Source: a bacterium (GTDB lineage: Bacteria > Bacillota > Clostridia > Lachnospirales > Lachnospiraceae). From it: DNA of 64,000 nt. The stretch spans positions 1 through 64,000 of the forward strand of contig JAUNJY010000002.1 in the NCBI GenBank assembly GCA_030535455.1, in the 5' to 3' direction. The notes beneath the pieces were generated by a model. That model made no database searches, had not been told where the DNA came from, and was given only the letters and a program-made list of their open reading frames with translations. Positions within the stretch are counted from its first letter, which is position 1, and each line of letters opens with the position of its first letter. A program made the translations under genes and the position numbers. Below are positions 36,874 to 46,671 of the stretch, one piece after another.

Positions 36874-38388
36874 CTAAGCAATATAGTTTAATGGCACGCG
36901 TACTGTGAATGTGGTTCCTTCTTTTTCCTTACTGTATACCTTGATTGCTCCACGATGCATTAAGATTGCATTACGTGTAATGGACAATCCAAGTCCCGTA
37001 CCGCCGGTCTCTCTTGATCTTGCCTTATCTACACGGTAGAAACGTTCAAAGATATGGTCTTGTACATCTTCCGGAATGCCCACACCGCTATCAGAAACCT
37101 TTACATAGAAGAACTTGTGGTCTGCATTTAAAGAAATACGAACCCATCCGTCATCATAATTATACTTAATTGCATTTTCAATCAAATTAGAGATTGCAAG
37201 GGTCAATTTCACTTCATCCACCTCTGCAACTACTGGTCTAAAACTTTCAAAGATCAGCTCGATGTTACGTGTAGATGCAATCGGACGCAAACGTTTTAAG
37301 ATCAGCTCCAAAAGTTCATTAATATTTACACTGGTGATATTCATTTCTCCTGATGTCTTGTCCAGCTTAACAAGAGATAACAGGTCATTGATAATCTTAT
37401 TTTCTCTCTCGATTTCCTCTGTGATATCGGACATAAATTCACGATACAGTTCTGCAGGCGCGTCTTCCTGAGTAAGCAAGGAATCTGCAAGCACCTTGAT
37501 TGACGTAATCGGAGTCTTAAGTTCATGGGATACGTTAGATACAAATTCCTGTCTTGAACTCTCTAACTGCTCCACTCGGTTAATCATCTTATTTACTGAC
37601 TCTGCCATATTGATAACTTCTGTATATCCATCAATGGTAACCCTTTCCTCAAAGGAACCTTCTGAGATATGATCGATGGACTGGCTTACACGCTTAAATG
37701 GCCTTACCAATACATTGGAGTACCATGCTGCAAATAAGCAGACTAGCAATATGATCAGCATAATGATTAAAAATGCCTTTTCTTCCATGGCATTTATAGT
37801 GCTTTGTATATCCTTAATGGATGCTGTCAGCAAGATTACCCCTACAACATTGGATTTTGACTGATTATCCTTCATCGTATTCTTATTGGATGTTGTGGTA
37901 TCCGTAGACGTTGTTGTCTGGATTGGATAGGCTAACTGCACCATATCACCCACTACATTGGATGTCGGCGTCCCGGCTAGTGCACTGATTACTTCTTCGC
38001 TCACGTTATATACATTGCTTGTCTCCGTGCTTCCACTTTTTGCCAACTCGACCTTATACGTATCACTGCGTACTTTATAGTTGCTGTTTACTATGACTAA
38101 ACGTCCTTCATACTGCTCTGCCATTAGCTGCAGTTCTGTCAATATGGTCTGATTATCATCATCAAAGATAAAATTACTTGTGACGATTTTATCACCTAGC
38201 TGGGTAATGCGACGCTGCAAATTGCATACCCTAACTTCAACTGCCTTCTGCTCATATCGGTTACAGATAATATTGGAGAAGATGGACAATGGAACACATC
38301 CCAAAATAATCAATACGATAAACAATTGAAGCTTCATACTCTTAAACTTCTTAAATACGGACTGCACCTTAGTAAAAATCGCCCTCAC
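36874..38388 (-). CDS. Sensor histidine kinase, WalK/PhoR-like
   Basis: A 504-residue kinase. TM1 at about 19-42, a 160-residue extracytoplasmic double-Cache-like region, TM2 at 204-226, HAMP at 227-279, HisKA with phospho-acceptor H288 (SNVSHELKTP), and an HATPase with NLIENAIKYN, DSGVGIP and GGTGLGLS boxes. There is no PAS domain between HAMP and HisKA, unlike B. subtilis WalK. It is separated from its regulator by 115 bases that hold a hairpin. Likely cue: cell envelope state, inferred from similarity to WalK and its lipoprotein neighbour. Confidence 0.9.
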   Translation of the reverse strand: MRAIFTKVQSVFKKFKSMKLQLFIVLIILGCVPLSIFSNIICNRYEQKAVEVRVCNLQRRITQLGDKIVTSNFIFDDDNQTILTELQLMAEQYEGRLVIVNSNYKVRSDTYKVELAKSGSTETSNVYNVSEEVISALAGTPTSNVVGDMVQLAYPIQTTTSTDTTTSNKNTMKDNQSKSNVVGVILLTASIKDIQSTINAMEEKAFLIIMLIILLVCLFAAWYSNVLVRPFKRVSQSIDHISEGSFEERVTIDGYTEVINMAESVNKMINRVEQLESSRQEFVSNVSHELKTPITSIKVLADSLLTQEDAPAELYREFMSDITEEIERENKIINDLLSLVKLDKTSGEMNITSVNINELLELILKRLRPIASTRNIELIFESFRPVVAEVDEVKLTLAISNLIENAIKYNYDDGWVRISLNADHKFFYVKVSDSGVGIPEDVQDHIFERFYRVDKARSRETGGTGLGLSITRNAILMHRGAIKVYSKEKEGTTFTVRVPLNYIA

Positions 38389-38472
38389 CTCTTTCGTTAT
38401 ATAGCTCTTACATGCTCCATCCGGAGCGTCCTATGTAATGATGAACTCATATTTCTGCCATTACATAAAATC

Positions 38473-38493
38473 AGGCCCATATTAAATGGGCCT
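38473..38493 (-). promoter_or_regulatory. Intra-operon hairpin between response regulator and kinase genes
   Basis: AGGCCCAT pairs with ATGGGCCT around five bases. The tract after it on the minus strand (GATTTTATG) is a weak T-run, so it may act as a partial terminator or an RNA processing or stability element. Confidence 0.45.
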
Positions 38494-38503
38494 TACTTCT
38501 TAA

Positions 38504-39193
38504 TTATCCTTGAAAGAAGTATCCTACACCCCATTTCGTATGTATATACTTAGGCTCACTTGGATTTCCTTCTATTTTCTCGCGTAATCTTCGAATATGA
38601 ACATCAACAGTTCTTACATCACCTGGATAATCATATCCCCAAACAATATTTAATAGATTTTCCCTACTGTATACTTTGTTCGGATTGAAGATTAAAAGTT
38701 CTAATAAATCAAACTCTTTTGCTGTTAAATTTACTTCTTTTTCTTTGATATAGACACGTCTGGATTCACAATCCACGCGAATATCACCAAAGGAGAATAC
38801 TTTTTCCTTTGTCTCTTTTGGTGCCTGTTTTGCACTTCTTCTCATAATTGCCTTAATTCTAGCTTTTACTTCCAGAATATTAAATGGCTTACAGATATAA
38901 TCATCTGCTCCATATTCTAAGCCTAAAATCTTATCCATGTCATCGCCTTTTGCTGTTAACATGATAATCGGAACGCTGCTAAACTCTCTAATCTGAACAC
39001 ACACTTCAAAACCTGTAAGTTTTGGTAACATGACATCTAATAAAATAATATCATATTCATTTGCCTTTGCGGCTTCAAGTGCTTCTTCCCCGTCGTACGC
39101 GCAATCTACTTCCATACCATCTTGTTCTAAGCTGAAACGGATACCTTTTACAATCAGCTTTTCATCATCTACAACAAGGACTCTTTTTCCCAT
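38504..39193 (-). CDS. OmpR-family response regulator, WalR/PhoP-like
   Basis: A 229-residue regulator. The receiver has the acidic pair VVDDE, phospho-acceptor D53 (LLDVMLP), T in MLTAKGD and K in YICKPFN. The winged-helix DNA-binding half has LTAKEFDLLELL and DVRTVDVHIRRLREKI, which closely follow WalR. It lies 9 bases downstream of comEA and upstream of its kinase, so this pair controls, or is controlled with, DNA-uptake genes. Confidence 0.92.
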   Translation of the reverse strand: MGKRVLVVDDEKLIVKGIRFSLEQDGMEVDCAYDGEEALEAAKANEYDIILLDVMLPKLTGFEVCVQIREFSSVPIIMLTAKGDDMDKILGLEYGADDYICKPFNILEVKARIKAIMRRSAKQAPKETKEKVFSFGDIRVDCESRRVYIKEKEVNLTAKEFDLLELLIFNPNKVYSRENLLNIVWGYDYPGDVRTVDVHIRRLREKIEGNPSEPKYIHTKWGVGYFFQG

Positions 39194-39202
39194 TGTTCCA
39201 CC

Positions 39203-39883
39203 TCATTCAACTATTATATATTCTTTTATTTTAGTAAACACACCGGACTTGATGCCTGTGATCTTCATAAGATCTTCGACCGTGGCAAATGAACCATTTG
39301 TCTCTCGATAGGAAATAATGCTTTCGGCTTTCGAATCGCCAATTCCCGGTAAACTTTTTAGTTCTTCTTTCGATGCGGTATTAATATTAATCTTGCCTGT
39401 GGTTCCACTCGACTGGCTCTGTTTTGAGTCACTTTCCTTTGTCTGTCCAGACTTGTCCGCCGATGACGCAGAATAAGTTCCACTTTCGGCCTCTTCTTTT
39501 GATGGAATATAGAGCTGTTCTTCGTCAGTTACGATTTTCGCAAGGTTGACTCCTTCGGAATATGCATCCTTGGTAAGCCCTCCTGCCTTCTTCACCACGT
39601 CATTCACTCTTGCCCCAGGTTTTACGGTATACACTCCAGGCTTTTTTACCTGGCCGCATACATAAACATAAATATCATCTAAAGTAGCTTTGGCAGTTGT
39701 CGAAACTGTCTCTTTTGTATCTTTACTGCTGTCTTCTTTTCCCGCCACAGTTGCTGTCGGTACTTGGCTGTCCTTCGTATCAAATACACTAGCTGCATTA
39801 TTGGAATTCTCGCAGCTATAGAATATGCCTGTTGCCCCCAGAAAAGTTAGTACTACTAATAGCTTTACTAACCTTTTTTTCAT
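39203..39883 (-). CDS. comEA: ComEA-type DNA-binding protein (SLBB plus helix-hairpin-helix)
   Basis: A 226-residue exported protein. A hydrophobic N-terminal segment (residues 7-22) anchors it; an SLBB domain spans about 70-130 (VYVCGQVKKPGVYTVKPGARV), a Ser/Lys-rich linker follows, and the C-terminus is a double helix-hairpin-helix (KININTASKEELKSLPGIGDSKA). This is the architecture of ComEA, which binds incoming double-stranded DNA at the cell surface and hands it to ComEC. First gene of the operon comEA-regulator-kinase-GerMN-comEC. Confidence 0.92.
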   Translation of the reverse strand: MKKRLVKLLVVLTFLGATGIFYSCENSNNAASVFDTKDSQVPTATVAGKEDSSKDTKETVSTTAKATLDDIYVYVCGQVKKPGVYTVKPGARVNDVVKKAGGLTKDAYSEGVNLAKIVTDEEQLYIPSKEEAESGTYSASSADKSGQTKESDSKQSQSSGTTGKININTASKEELKSLPGIGDSKAESIISYRETNGSFATVEDLMKITGIKSGVFTKIKEYIIVE

Positions 39884-40026
39884 ATCCTACTTCCTTTATT
39901 CTATTTAGTTATGCAATGCACTCGCATACATTATTATTCTAACGAATACGTTTCGGATTTACAATAGATATTTTAAATAAGAAATATGTTTTTGTTACAA
40001 TGTATTACGAATTTATTATATCTTTG

Positions 40027-40464
40027 CTATTTCTCCCATTTAAATATAATGATGCCTGCAATTGCAACTACCATTCCAATTACTTTTTTCCATTCAAATG
40101 GTGCTTTTTCCACTCCAAATAAACCAAATAATTCAATCAAATATGCTACTAATAACTGTGAAACTACAATTAACAACGCTGCCCTTGCAGGTCCTAGCGT
40201 ATTCATTGACTTCACTACAGTAATTGTAATAAATGCGCCAATTACACCGCCAAGAAGCATGTACTTTCCATCAATCTTAAATAACTGTCCCACACTAGAG
40301 TCTCTTCCTGTTACAAACCAGGCAACGGCACATACGACAAATGCAGTCAGCTGGACAAAGCTGGCACTTAGCCAAAGACTTGTCTGCTTGGTTACTCCTG
40401 CGTTAAAGACTCCTTGAACACTCATAAGTGCTCCTGATAAAAGTGCAATAATCAAACCCCACAT
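40027..40464 (-). CDS. YdcZ-family (DMT superfamily) membrane transporter
   Basis: A 145-residue protein with five hydrophobic segments. LSGALMSVQGVFNAGVTKQTSLW is the start typical of the YdcZ/DUF606 half-size drug/metabolite transporters, which may pair as dimers. TLGPARAALLIVVSQLLVAY is the second conserved block. RBS AAAGGAG. Substrate unknown. It is 99 bases downstream of argD, with a terminator between, so it is a separate unit or a read-through product. Confidence 0.8.
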   Translation of the reverse strand: MWGLIIALLSGALMSVQGVFNAGVTKQTSLWLSASFVQLTAFVVCAVAWFVTGRDSSVGQLFKIDGKYMLLGGVIGAFITITVVKSMNTLGPARAALLIVVSQLLVAYLIELFGLFGVEKAPFEWKKVIGMVVAIAGIIIFKWEK

Positions 40465-40481
40465 ATCATTTTTCTCCTTTC

Positions 40482-40522
40482 AAAAAAGACTGATAGCAGT
40501 AATTACTTACCACTATCAGCCT
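40482..40522 (-). terminator. Terminator of the argCJBD operon
   Basis: On the minus strand GGCTGATAG pairs with CTATCAGTC and is followed by six T. The T-run is just ahead of the ribosome binding site of the YdcZ gene. Confidence 0.75.
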
Positions 40523-40563
40523 CTATTAAAATAAGTATTCCATGAAAAAAATGAATTTATTCC

Positions 40564-41754
40564 TTACGCAATCATTGTTTCTAAGATTTCTATCATTTGA
40601 TCCACATGTTCTTTTTCAATGGTTAGAGGTGGTACCAGACGAATGATATTCGCCCCCGCACCAAGGATGATCAATCCTTTTTCTTGTGCCTTTACGATAT
40701 AAGAATTAATTGGATGATCAAATTCTACTCCCTGCATAAGCCCCATTCCACGGCGTTCCTTAATGCAGTCATACTTTTCAACAAGTCGGTCCAGCTTTTC
40801 AATCAAATATGCCGAAACTTCCTTGACATGGTCAACGATATGGTCTTCTTCAAAGATATCAAGTACTGCATTGATTGCTGCTCCTGCCAGAGGATTATAG
40901 CCATAAGTCGTTCCATGATCTCCTGGTTTTAATGCTAATGCAGCCTTTCCTCTTGCTGCAAATGCTCCCACCGGGATGCCGCACCCTAATGCCTTAGCAC
41001 TGGTCATTACATCTGGAACAACTCCATATGCCTGATAAGCAAACATCTCGCCGGTTCTTCCCATTCCGCATTGAATTTCATCGCACATAAGAAGGATATC
41101 TTTCTCATCACAGATTTTTCGAAGTTCTACTAAAAATTCTTTTGACGCAGGATACAGGCCACCCTCTCCTTGTACGGTCTCAAGAAGGATTGCTGCTGTC
41201 TTATTTGTAATCTGGCTCTTTACGCTTTCAATATCATTAAAGTCTGCAAATTTAATGTTAGAAAGCATTGGACCAAATGCTTCCTGATATTTTGGCTGAC
41301 CGGTAACAGACAACGCTCCCATGCTTCTTCCATGGAAGGAATGGTTCATTGCGATAATTTCTCCTTCTGCTTTTCCTGTCTTTTCAAAATAATATTTTCT
41401 TGCAATTTTAATGGCTCCTTCAATTGCTTCTGTTCCCGAATTTGTCAAGAAAACCAAATCCATGCCTGCTGCTGTTGCAAATTTCTTACAGGCATCAGCC
41501 GATGGCTTATTATAAAAATAATTGGAGGTATGCACTAATTTGTCCACTTGTTCTTTTACTGCCTCATTATATTTTTCATTGCCATAACCTAAGGCAAATA
41601 CGGCTATCCCTGCACCAAAGTCCAGATATTTCTTTCCATTCTCATCATATAAATAAACGCCTTCCCCACGGTCTAATACCAATGGATAACGGTTATAGGT
41701 ATGCATAAAATATTCATCTGCTGCCTCTATTGTCTTGCTTGCCTGTTTATTCAT
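40564..41754 (-). CDS. argD: Acetylornithine aminotransferase
   Basis: A 396-residue class III PLP aminotransferase. It converts N-acetylglutamate semialdehyde to N-acetylornithine. [59 protein letters not shown] and the PLP lysine in [15 protein letters not shown] are visible. The ATG at 41754 is the natural start: it overlaps the argB stop by eight bases, and the frame upstream lies inside argB. Last gene of argCJBD. Confidence 0.95.
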   Translation of the reverse strand: MNKQASKTIEAADEYFMHTYNRYPLVLDRGEGVYLYDENGKKYLDFGAGIAVFALGYGNEKYNEAVKEQVDKLVHTSNYFYNKPSADACKKFATAAGMDLVFLTNSGTEAIEGAIKIARKYYFEKTGKAEGEIIAMNHSFHGRSMGALSVTGQPKYQEAFGPMLSNIKFADFNDIESVKSQITNKTAAILLETVQGEGGLYPASKEFLVELRKICDEKDILLMCDEIQCGMGRTGEMFAYQAYGVVPDVMTSAKALGCGIPVGAFAARGKAALALKPGDHGTTYGYNPLAGAAINAVLDIFEEDHIVDHVKEVSAYLIEKLDRLVEKYDCIKERRGMGLMQGVEFDHPINSYIVKAQEKGLIILGAGANIIRLVPPLTIEKEHVDQMIEILETMIA

Positions 41755-42640
41755 TTTCAAGCCACCCTTCATTTTTAATAATTGCCGTTCCAATTCCTTT
41801 GTTGGTAAAGAACTCAAGCAATAGGCAATGTGCCTTTCTTCCATCTAAAATATGTACTCTGTTTACTCCGTTTTCTACAGCATCGATACAATTGTTGATC
41901 TTTGGCAGCATGCCTCCGCCAATAAACCCATGGTTAATCAGATTATGTGCTTCTTTCAATGTCAAAATAGAAATCAGGCTATCCTTATCTTCTGGATCTG
42001 TACATACACCCTCGATATCGGTTAGGAATACCAGCTTTTCAGCTCCAATGGCTTCTGCCACGGCACATGCTGCATCATCGGCATTGATATTGAAGGTATT
42101 ATAGTCATCATCCAGGCCAATTGGCGCAATGACAGGAATAAAATCATCATCTAGCAAAGACTCTATCAAGCTGGTATTAACCTGTTTGATGCTTCCCACA
42201 TAGCCAATATCTTTTCCATTTACCACCTTTTTATCTACACGAAGGGTTGCACCATCCTTTCCGCTAATTCCCACCGCCTTGACTCCAAGCTTTTCAACCA
42301 TCTGCACTAAATGCTTGTTTACACGGCAAAGGACCATTTCTGCAATTTCCATGGTCTCTTCATCTGTTACACGTAAACCTTCCACAAACTTTGTCTCTTT
42401 TCCGACTTTCCCAATCCATTTGCTAATTTCCTTGCCACCACCATGTACGATGATTGGCTTCATTCCAATTAACTTTAATAGTGCCACATCCTTTATGACG
42501 CTGCTTTGTAAGTTCTCATCGATCATGGCGCTTCCGCCATACTTTACGACAACGATCTTATTGTTAAATTGTTGAATATAAGGTAATGCCTCAATCAATG
42601 TATTTGCCTTTATCGTAATCTGTTCCATATAACTGTCCAT
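41747..42640 (-). CDS. argB: Acetylglutamate kinase
   Basis: A 297-residue amino acid kinase. It phosphorylates N-acetylglutamate, usually the feedback-inhibited step. [32 protein letters not shown] and [18 protein letters not shown] are conserved. The N-terminal helix with [10 protein letters not shown] is of the type that mediates hexamer formation in arginine-sensitive enzymes. The ATG at 42640 has GGAGG 8 bases upstream; a GTG five codons earlier is unlikely. Confidence 0.96.
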   Translation of the reverse strand: MDSYMEQITIKANTLIEALPYIQQFNNKIVVVKYGGSAMIDENLQSSVIKDVALLKLIGMKPIIVHGGGKEISKWIGKVGKETKFVEGLRVTDEETMEIAEMVLCRVNKHLVQMVEKLGVKAVGISGKDGATLRVDKKVVNGKDIGYVGSIKQVNTSLIESLLDDDFIPVIAPIGLDDDYNTFNINADDAACAVAEAIGAEKLVFLTDIEGVCTDPEDKDSLISILTLKEAHNLINHGFIGGGMLPKINNCIDAVENGVNRVHILDGRKAHCLLLEFFTNKGIGTAIIKNEGWLENE

Positions 42641-42676
42641 ACCATTATCCTCCACTGTTATGCTTTGTTATCATCC

Positions 42677-43900
42677 TTAACTTCTATAATCACCGTTAAT
42701 CTTTACGTAGTCATAAGTCAGGTCACATCCCCATGCTGTTGCCTGCTCTGATCCTGATTTCATATCGGAGGTGATCGTCACTTCTTCATCTGACAGGATT
42801 TTTGTTGCCAGTTCCTCACTAAACTCACATCCTGTGCCATTTTCACATAATTTCAGTTTTCCGCTGACACTTTCAATGTACAGATCCACTTTCTCCGGAT
42901 CAAAGTCTACGCCAGAATAGCCCAGTGCACAAACAATTCTCCCCCAGTTTGCATCACTTCCATAAACAGCCGTCTTTACAAGACTTGAGGTAATCACTGC
43001 CTTAGCCAGTATCTTTGCCTGGGCTTTGGATACCGCATGGATGACCGTTGACTCAATTAGCTTGGTTGCACCTTCACCATCTTTCGCCATGTTTCTAGCT
43101 AATGTCTTTGCCACATAAGACAATGCCTCTACAAACTTATTAAAATCTTCATTTTTCTCTGTAATTTCTACATTTCCAGCTAATCCGTTTGCTAAAATGA
43201 CACATGTATCGTTGGTAGACGTATCACGGTCCACACTGATCATATTGAAACTATCTTTTACTACTTCGCTAAGTGCTTCCTGTAGCAAGACTTTACTGAT
43301 TGCAAGATTTGTCGTAATTACAGATAACATTGTTGCCATATCTGGATGGATCATGCCGGAGCCTTTGCTCATACCGCCAAGCGTAATCACTTTACCGCCA
43401 ATCTCAAATTCCACTGCAGCTTCTTTTGGATAGGTATCCGTTGTCATAATCGACTTGGCTGCATTATGTCCTGCCTCCAGGCTTGCATCTAGTTTTCCGC
43501 CCAATGCCTTTGCACCTGCTGTAATTCGATCCACTGGAAGCTGCACGCCAATCACACCTGTAGATGCCGTCAGTACATACTCGGTTGGAATCCCTAACGC
43601 TTCTGCAGCTGCTGCCGCCATCGCTTCATTGGCCTCGTCACCCTCTTTTGATGTACATGCATTGGCAATTCCGCTGTTGATTACTACTGCCTGGGCCTCT
43701 TCATTATTCTTAACAATATTCATTCCCCATTTCACAGGGGCTGCCTTTACTACGTTGGTTGTAAATGTTCCTGCCACCTTTGCCGGTATCTTGCTAAATA
43801 CAAGAGCCATGTCTGTTCTGTCTTTGTACTTAATATTGGCCTCTGTACAGCTTGCCAAAAATCCTTCTGCTGCAGTAACGCCACCTTTAATCTGTTTCAT
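42677..43900 (-). CDS. argJ: Glutamate N-acetyltransferase (ArgJ)
   Basis: A 407-residue ornithine acetyltransferase, made as one chain and self-cleaved before the nucleophile Thr in TASTGVIG. It moves the acetyl group from N-acetylornithine to glutamate, closing the acetyl cycle; if bifunctional it also uses acetyl-CoA. VINSGIANACTS, GGMSKGSGMIHPDMATML, SVDRDTSTNDT and SDANWGRI are visible. With ArgJ present, argE is not needed, and none is seen. The ATG at 43900 has AGGAGG 6 bases upstream. Confidence 0.96.
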   Translation of the reverse strand: MKQIKGGVTAAEGFLASCTEANIKYKDRTDMALVFSKIPAKVAGTFTTNVVKAAPVKWGMNIVKNNEEAQAVVINSGIANACTSKEGDEANEAMAAAAAEALGIPTEYVLTASTGVIGVQLPVDRITAGAKALGGKLDASLEAGHNAAKSIMTTDTYPKEAAVEFEIGGKVITLGGMSKGSGMIHPDMATMLSVITTNLAISKVLLQEALSEVVKDSFNMISVDRDTSTNDTCVILANGLAGNVEITEKNEDFNKFVEALSYVAKTLARNMAKDGEGATKLIESTVIHAVSKAQAKILAKAVITSSLVKTAVYGSDANWGRIVCALGYSGVDFDPEKVDLYIESVSGKLKLCENGTGCEFSEELATKILSDEEVTITSDMKSGSEQATAWGCDLTYDYVKINGDYRS

Positions 43901-43920
43901 AAACATCCTCCTAAACTTTT

Positions 43921-44961
43921 TTATGGAAACATCGGTACAAACTCTAATCCTTCTGTTTCTGGAAGTCCAAATAAAAGATTCATATTTTGGACTGCCTGAC
44001 CGGCTGCTCCTTTTACAATATTATCTAATGCTCCCATCATTACGATACGGTTCGTTCTCTGATCTATTTTAAAATTTATATCCACGTAATTGCTTCCTTC
44101 TACCCATTTTGTTTCTGGGCAGACATCACGATCTAATACGCGCACAAATACTTCATTTTTATAGTAGTCATCATAAATTGCCTTTACTTCTTCATAAGAA
44201 ACTTCTTTCTTAAGCGTTGCATATTCAGTAACTAAGATACCACGATTCATTGGAACCAGGTGGGGTGTAAAGATAACCTTGATTTCCTCGCCATTGGCAT
44301 ATCCTAGCTGTTCCTCGATTTCAGGAGTGTGCCTATGAGTTAAGACTCCATATGCTTTGATATTCTCATTTACTTCGCAAAATAAATTATTTACTTTGGC
44401 GCCTCTGCCTGCACCAGAGGTTCCGGATTTCGCATCAATGATTAGGGAATTTGCATCAATAATTCCTTCTTTCACCAATGGATATGCGGTCAGGATTGAG
44501 CAAGTGGTAAAGCATCCCGGATTGGCAATAATTCTTGCTTCCTTTACCTGTTCTCTGTTTATTTCGCATAAGCCATATACGGCTTCTTCTATGTACTGTG
44601 GACTGCTGTGTTTGATCCCATACCATTTTTCATAGGTAGAGACGTCCTTAATTCTAAAATCTGCACTTAAATCAATGATCTTTACTTTCTTTAAGATTTC
44701 CTCATTTACTAAGGAAGAACATAAGCCTTGTGGGGTTGCGGTAAAGATTACATCTACCTTACTGGCCAACTCTTCCATGTTATCCTCTAAACATTTTTCA
44801 TCCACGATCTCTGTAAAGTTTCCAAATACCTGGCTGTACTTTTTATCTATATAGCTTCTAGATCCGTACCAGACTACCTTTGCTTCCTTATGATGATACA
44901 AAAGCCTTGCAAGTTCGCCGCCAGCATATCCGGTAGAACCAATGATACCAACTTTAATCAT
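43921..44961 (-). CDS. argC: N-acetyl-gamma-glutamyl-phosphate reductase
   Basis: A 346-residue NADPH-dependent reductase. VGIIGSTGYAGGELARLL is the Rossmann loop, IANPGCFTTCS has the catalytic Cys, and HRHTPEIEEQLG has the catalytic His region. It makes N-acetylglutamate semialdehyde. First gene of argCJBD, 20 bases before argJ, with a consensus promoter and ArgR-box-like site upstream. Confidence 0.97.
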   Translation of the reverse strand: MIKVGIIGSTGYAGGELARLLYHHKEAKVVWYGSRSYIDKKYSQVFGNFTEIVDEKCLEDNMEELASKVDVIFTATPQGLCSSLVNEEILKKVKIIDLSADFRIKDVSTYEKWYGIKHSSPQYIEEAVYGLCEINREQVKEARIIANPGCFTTCSILTAYPLVKEGIIDANSLIIDAKSGTSGAGRGAKVNNLFCEVNENIKAYGVLTHRHTPEIEEQLGYANGEEIKVIFTPHLVPMNRGILVTEYATLKKEVSYEEVKAIYDDYYKNEVFVRVLDRDVCPETKWVEGSNYVDINFKIDQRTNRIVMMGALDNIVKGAAGQAVQNMNLLFGLPETEGLEFVPMFP

Positions 44962-45013
44962 TTGCAGTCATCCTTTCTTATATATAGTAGTAATCTATGA
45001 TTACGTTTTCATA

Positions 45014-45042
45014 ATTATACACCTGCAATGTATTTTATGCAA
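45014..45042 (-). promoter_or_regulatory. Promoter of argCJBD
   Basis: On the minus strand TTGCAT (45037-45042), a 17-base spacer and TATAAT (45014-45019), about 45 bases before argC. Confidence 0.75.
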
Positions 45043-45047
45043 TATAA

Positions 45048-45065
45048 AATGAATATTATTTTTCA
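45048..45065. promoter_or_regulatory. ArgR-box-like operator next to the argC promoter
   Basis: AATGAATATTATTTTTCA is an imperfect palindrome close to the ArgR/AhrC box of low-GC Gram-positives (TGAATAAAAATTCA core). It lies five bases upstream of the argC -35. Confidence 0.55.
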
Positions 45066-45124
45066 GGAGTCCAATGTATAAAATCCATTGTATTATGTAT
45101 TAACTTTCAAACAATCACATTTTT

Positions 45125-45142
45125 AATGAATATTTTCTTTAT
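45125..45142. promoter_or_regulatory. ArgR-box-like operator, central
   Basis: AATGAATATTTTCTTTAT carries one good half-site (ATGAATA) and a weaker second half. It lies between the two promoters and could help looping or cooperative binding. Confidence 0.4.
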
Positions 45143-45193
45143 TATTCTATATAATTATGCATAAAACTTTTTTTATTTATTTTGAACAAAGGG

Positions 45194-45222
45194 TTGCATA
45201 TTTAATGAATATGATGTATATT
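45194..45222 (+). promoter_or_regulatory. Promoter of argG with overlapping ArgR-box-like site
   Basis: TTGCAT (45194-45199), 17 bases, TATATT (45217-45222). AATGAATATGATGTATAT at 45204-45221 fills the spacer and touches the -10, the position expected of a repressor site. Confidence 0.65.
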
Positions 45223-45300
45223 TATTATCAACATAGCAAAAGTTACCAGTTACTATTCAGGCAATAGTAACCTACGATAAGAAAACGGAGGTATTTCATT

Positions 45301-46518
45301 ATGAAAGAAAAAGTTATATTAGCATATTCTGGTGGTTTAGATACTACAGCAATTATCCCTTGGTTAAAAGAGAACTATGATTACGATGTTGTATGCTGCT
45401 GCATCAACGTTGGCCAGGGAAATGAATTAGACGGATTAGAAGAAAGAGCCAAATTATCTGGCGCTGTGAAATTGTACATAGAGGATGTCGTAGATGAATT
45501 TTGTGATGATTATGTAGTACCATGCGTACAGGCAAATGCCATTTACGAAAACAAATACTTATTAGGAACTAGCATGGCTCGTCCAGTAATCGCCAAGAAA
45601 TTAGTTGAAATCGCTCGTTTAGAAGGTGCAACTGCAATCTGTCATGGTGCTACCGGTAAAGGAAACGATCAGATCCGTTTCGAATTAGGAATCAAGGCAT
45701 TAGCTCCAGACCTTAAGATCATTGCTCCTTGGAGACTTGATACATGGGGCATGAACTCTCGTGAAGATGAAATCGAATACTGCAAACAGCACGGTATTGA
45801 TCTTCCATTCTCTGCTGACAATTCCTATAGCCGTGACCGTAACTTATGGCATATCAGCCATGAAGGCCTTGAACTGGAAGATCCAGCAGAAGAACCAAAC
45901 TACGACCACTTATTAGTTCTTGGAACTACTCCTGAAAAAGCTCCTGAAGAAGGCGAATATGTTACTATGACATTTGAAGCAGGCGTTCCAAAGACTCTTA
46001 ATGGCAAAGCAATGAAAGTTTCTGAAATTGTTACTGAACTCAATGCACTTGGTGGAAAACATGGTATCGGCATCTGTGATATTGTTGAAAACCGTGTTGT
46101 TGGTATGAAATCTCGTGGTGTTTATGAGACTCCAGGCGGAACAATCCTTATGGAAGCTCATCAACAATTAGAGGAATTAATCCTTGATCGTGATACTTAT
46201 ACATTAAAGAAAGAGATGGGCAATAAATTTGCTGACGTAGTATATGAAGGCAAATGGTTCACTCCTAAACGCGAGGCAATCCAGGCATTTATTGAAACAA
46301 CTCAAAAATATGTTACTGGTGAAGTTAAATTCAAACTTTATAAAGGCAATATCATTAAAGCAGGAACTACTTCTCCATACTCTTTATATAGCGAAACTTT
46401 AGCAAGCTTCACAACTGGTGACTTATATGACCACCATGATGCAGAAGGATTTATCAATTTATTTGGGTTATCTTTGAAAGTTCGTGCAATGAAAATGGCA
46501 GAACACGATAATAAATAA
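45301..46518 (+). CDS. argG: Argininosuccinate synthase
   Basis: A 405-residue ligase that joins citrulline and aspartate using ATP. The PP-loop [15 protein letters not shown] is at residues 5-19; [13 protein letters not shown] and [16 protein letters not shown]-like [16 protein letters not shown] are the substrate-binding regions. RBS GGAGG 9 bases before the ATG. It is divergent from argCJBD; argH is not adjacent, so the last step of arginine synthesis is encoded elsewhere. Confidence 0.97.
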   Translation: MKEKVILAYSGGLDTTAIIPWLKENYDYDVVCCCINVGQGNELDGLEERAKLSGAVKLYIEDVVDEFCDDYVVPCVQANAIYENKYLLGTSMARPVIAKKLVEIARLEGATAICHGATGKGNDQIRFELGIKALAPDLKIIAPWRLDTWGMNSREDEIEYCKQHGIDLPFSADNSYSRDRNLWHISHEGLELEDPAEEPNYDHLLVLGTTPEKAPEEGEYVTMTFEAGVPKTLNGKAMKVSEIVTELNALGGKHGIGICDIVENRVVGMKSRGVYETPGGTILMEAHQQLEELILDRDTYTLKKEMGNKFADVVYEGKWFTPKREAIQAFIETTQKYVTGEVKFKLYKGNIIKAGTTSPYSLYSETLASFTTGDLYDHHDAEGFINLFGLSLKVRAMKMAEHDNK

Positions 46519-46537
46519 TACTTTCCTTCTATTCACT

Positions 46538-46573
46538 AAAAAGAACTACAAGCGAAATGTAGTTCTTTTTTTA
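46538..46573 (+). terminator. Terminator of argG
   Basis: AAAAAGAACTACA pairs with TGTAGTTCTTTTT around an 8-base loop, with seven T. Confidence 0.88.
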
Positions 46574-46671
46574 TTGTTTCCGACAATTTCTAACAATAAT
46601 ATACAAATTATTTGCATTTTTCCCTACTTTCACTTACAATAAAGAAAACATTGCTATTAGGAGGAATGTAT

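Larger units (their letters stand above)
44962..45300. other. Divergent argC-argG control region
   Basis: 339 very AT-rich bases with two promoters pointing outward and at least three AATGAATA-type operator candidates, listed separately. No open reading frame or terminator is apparent. Confidence 0.8.
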
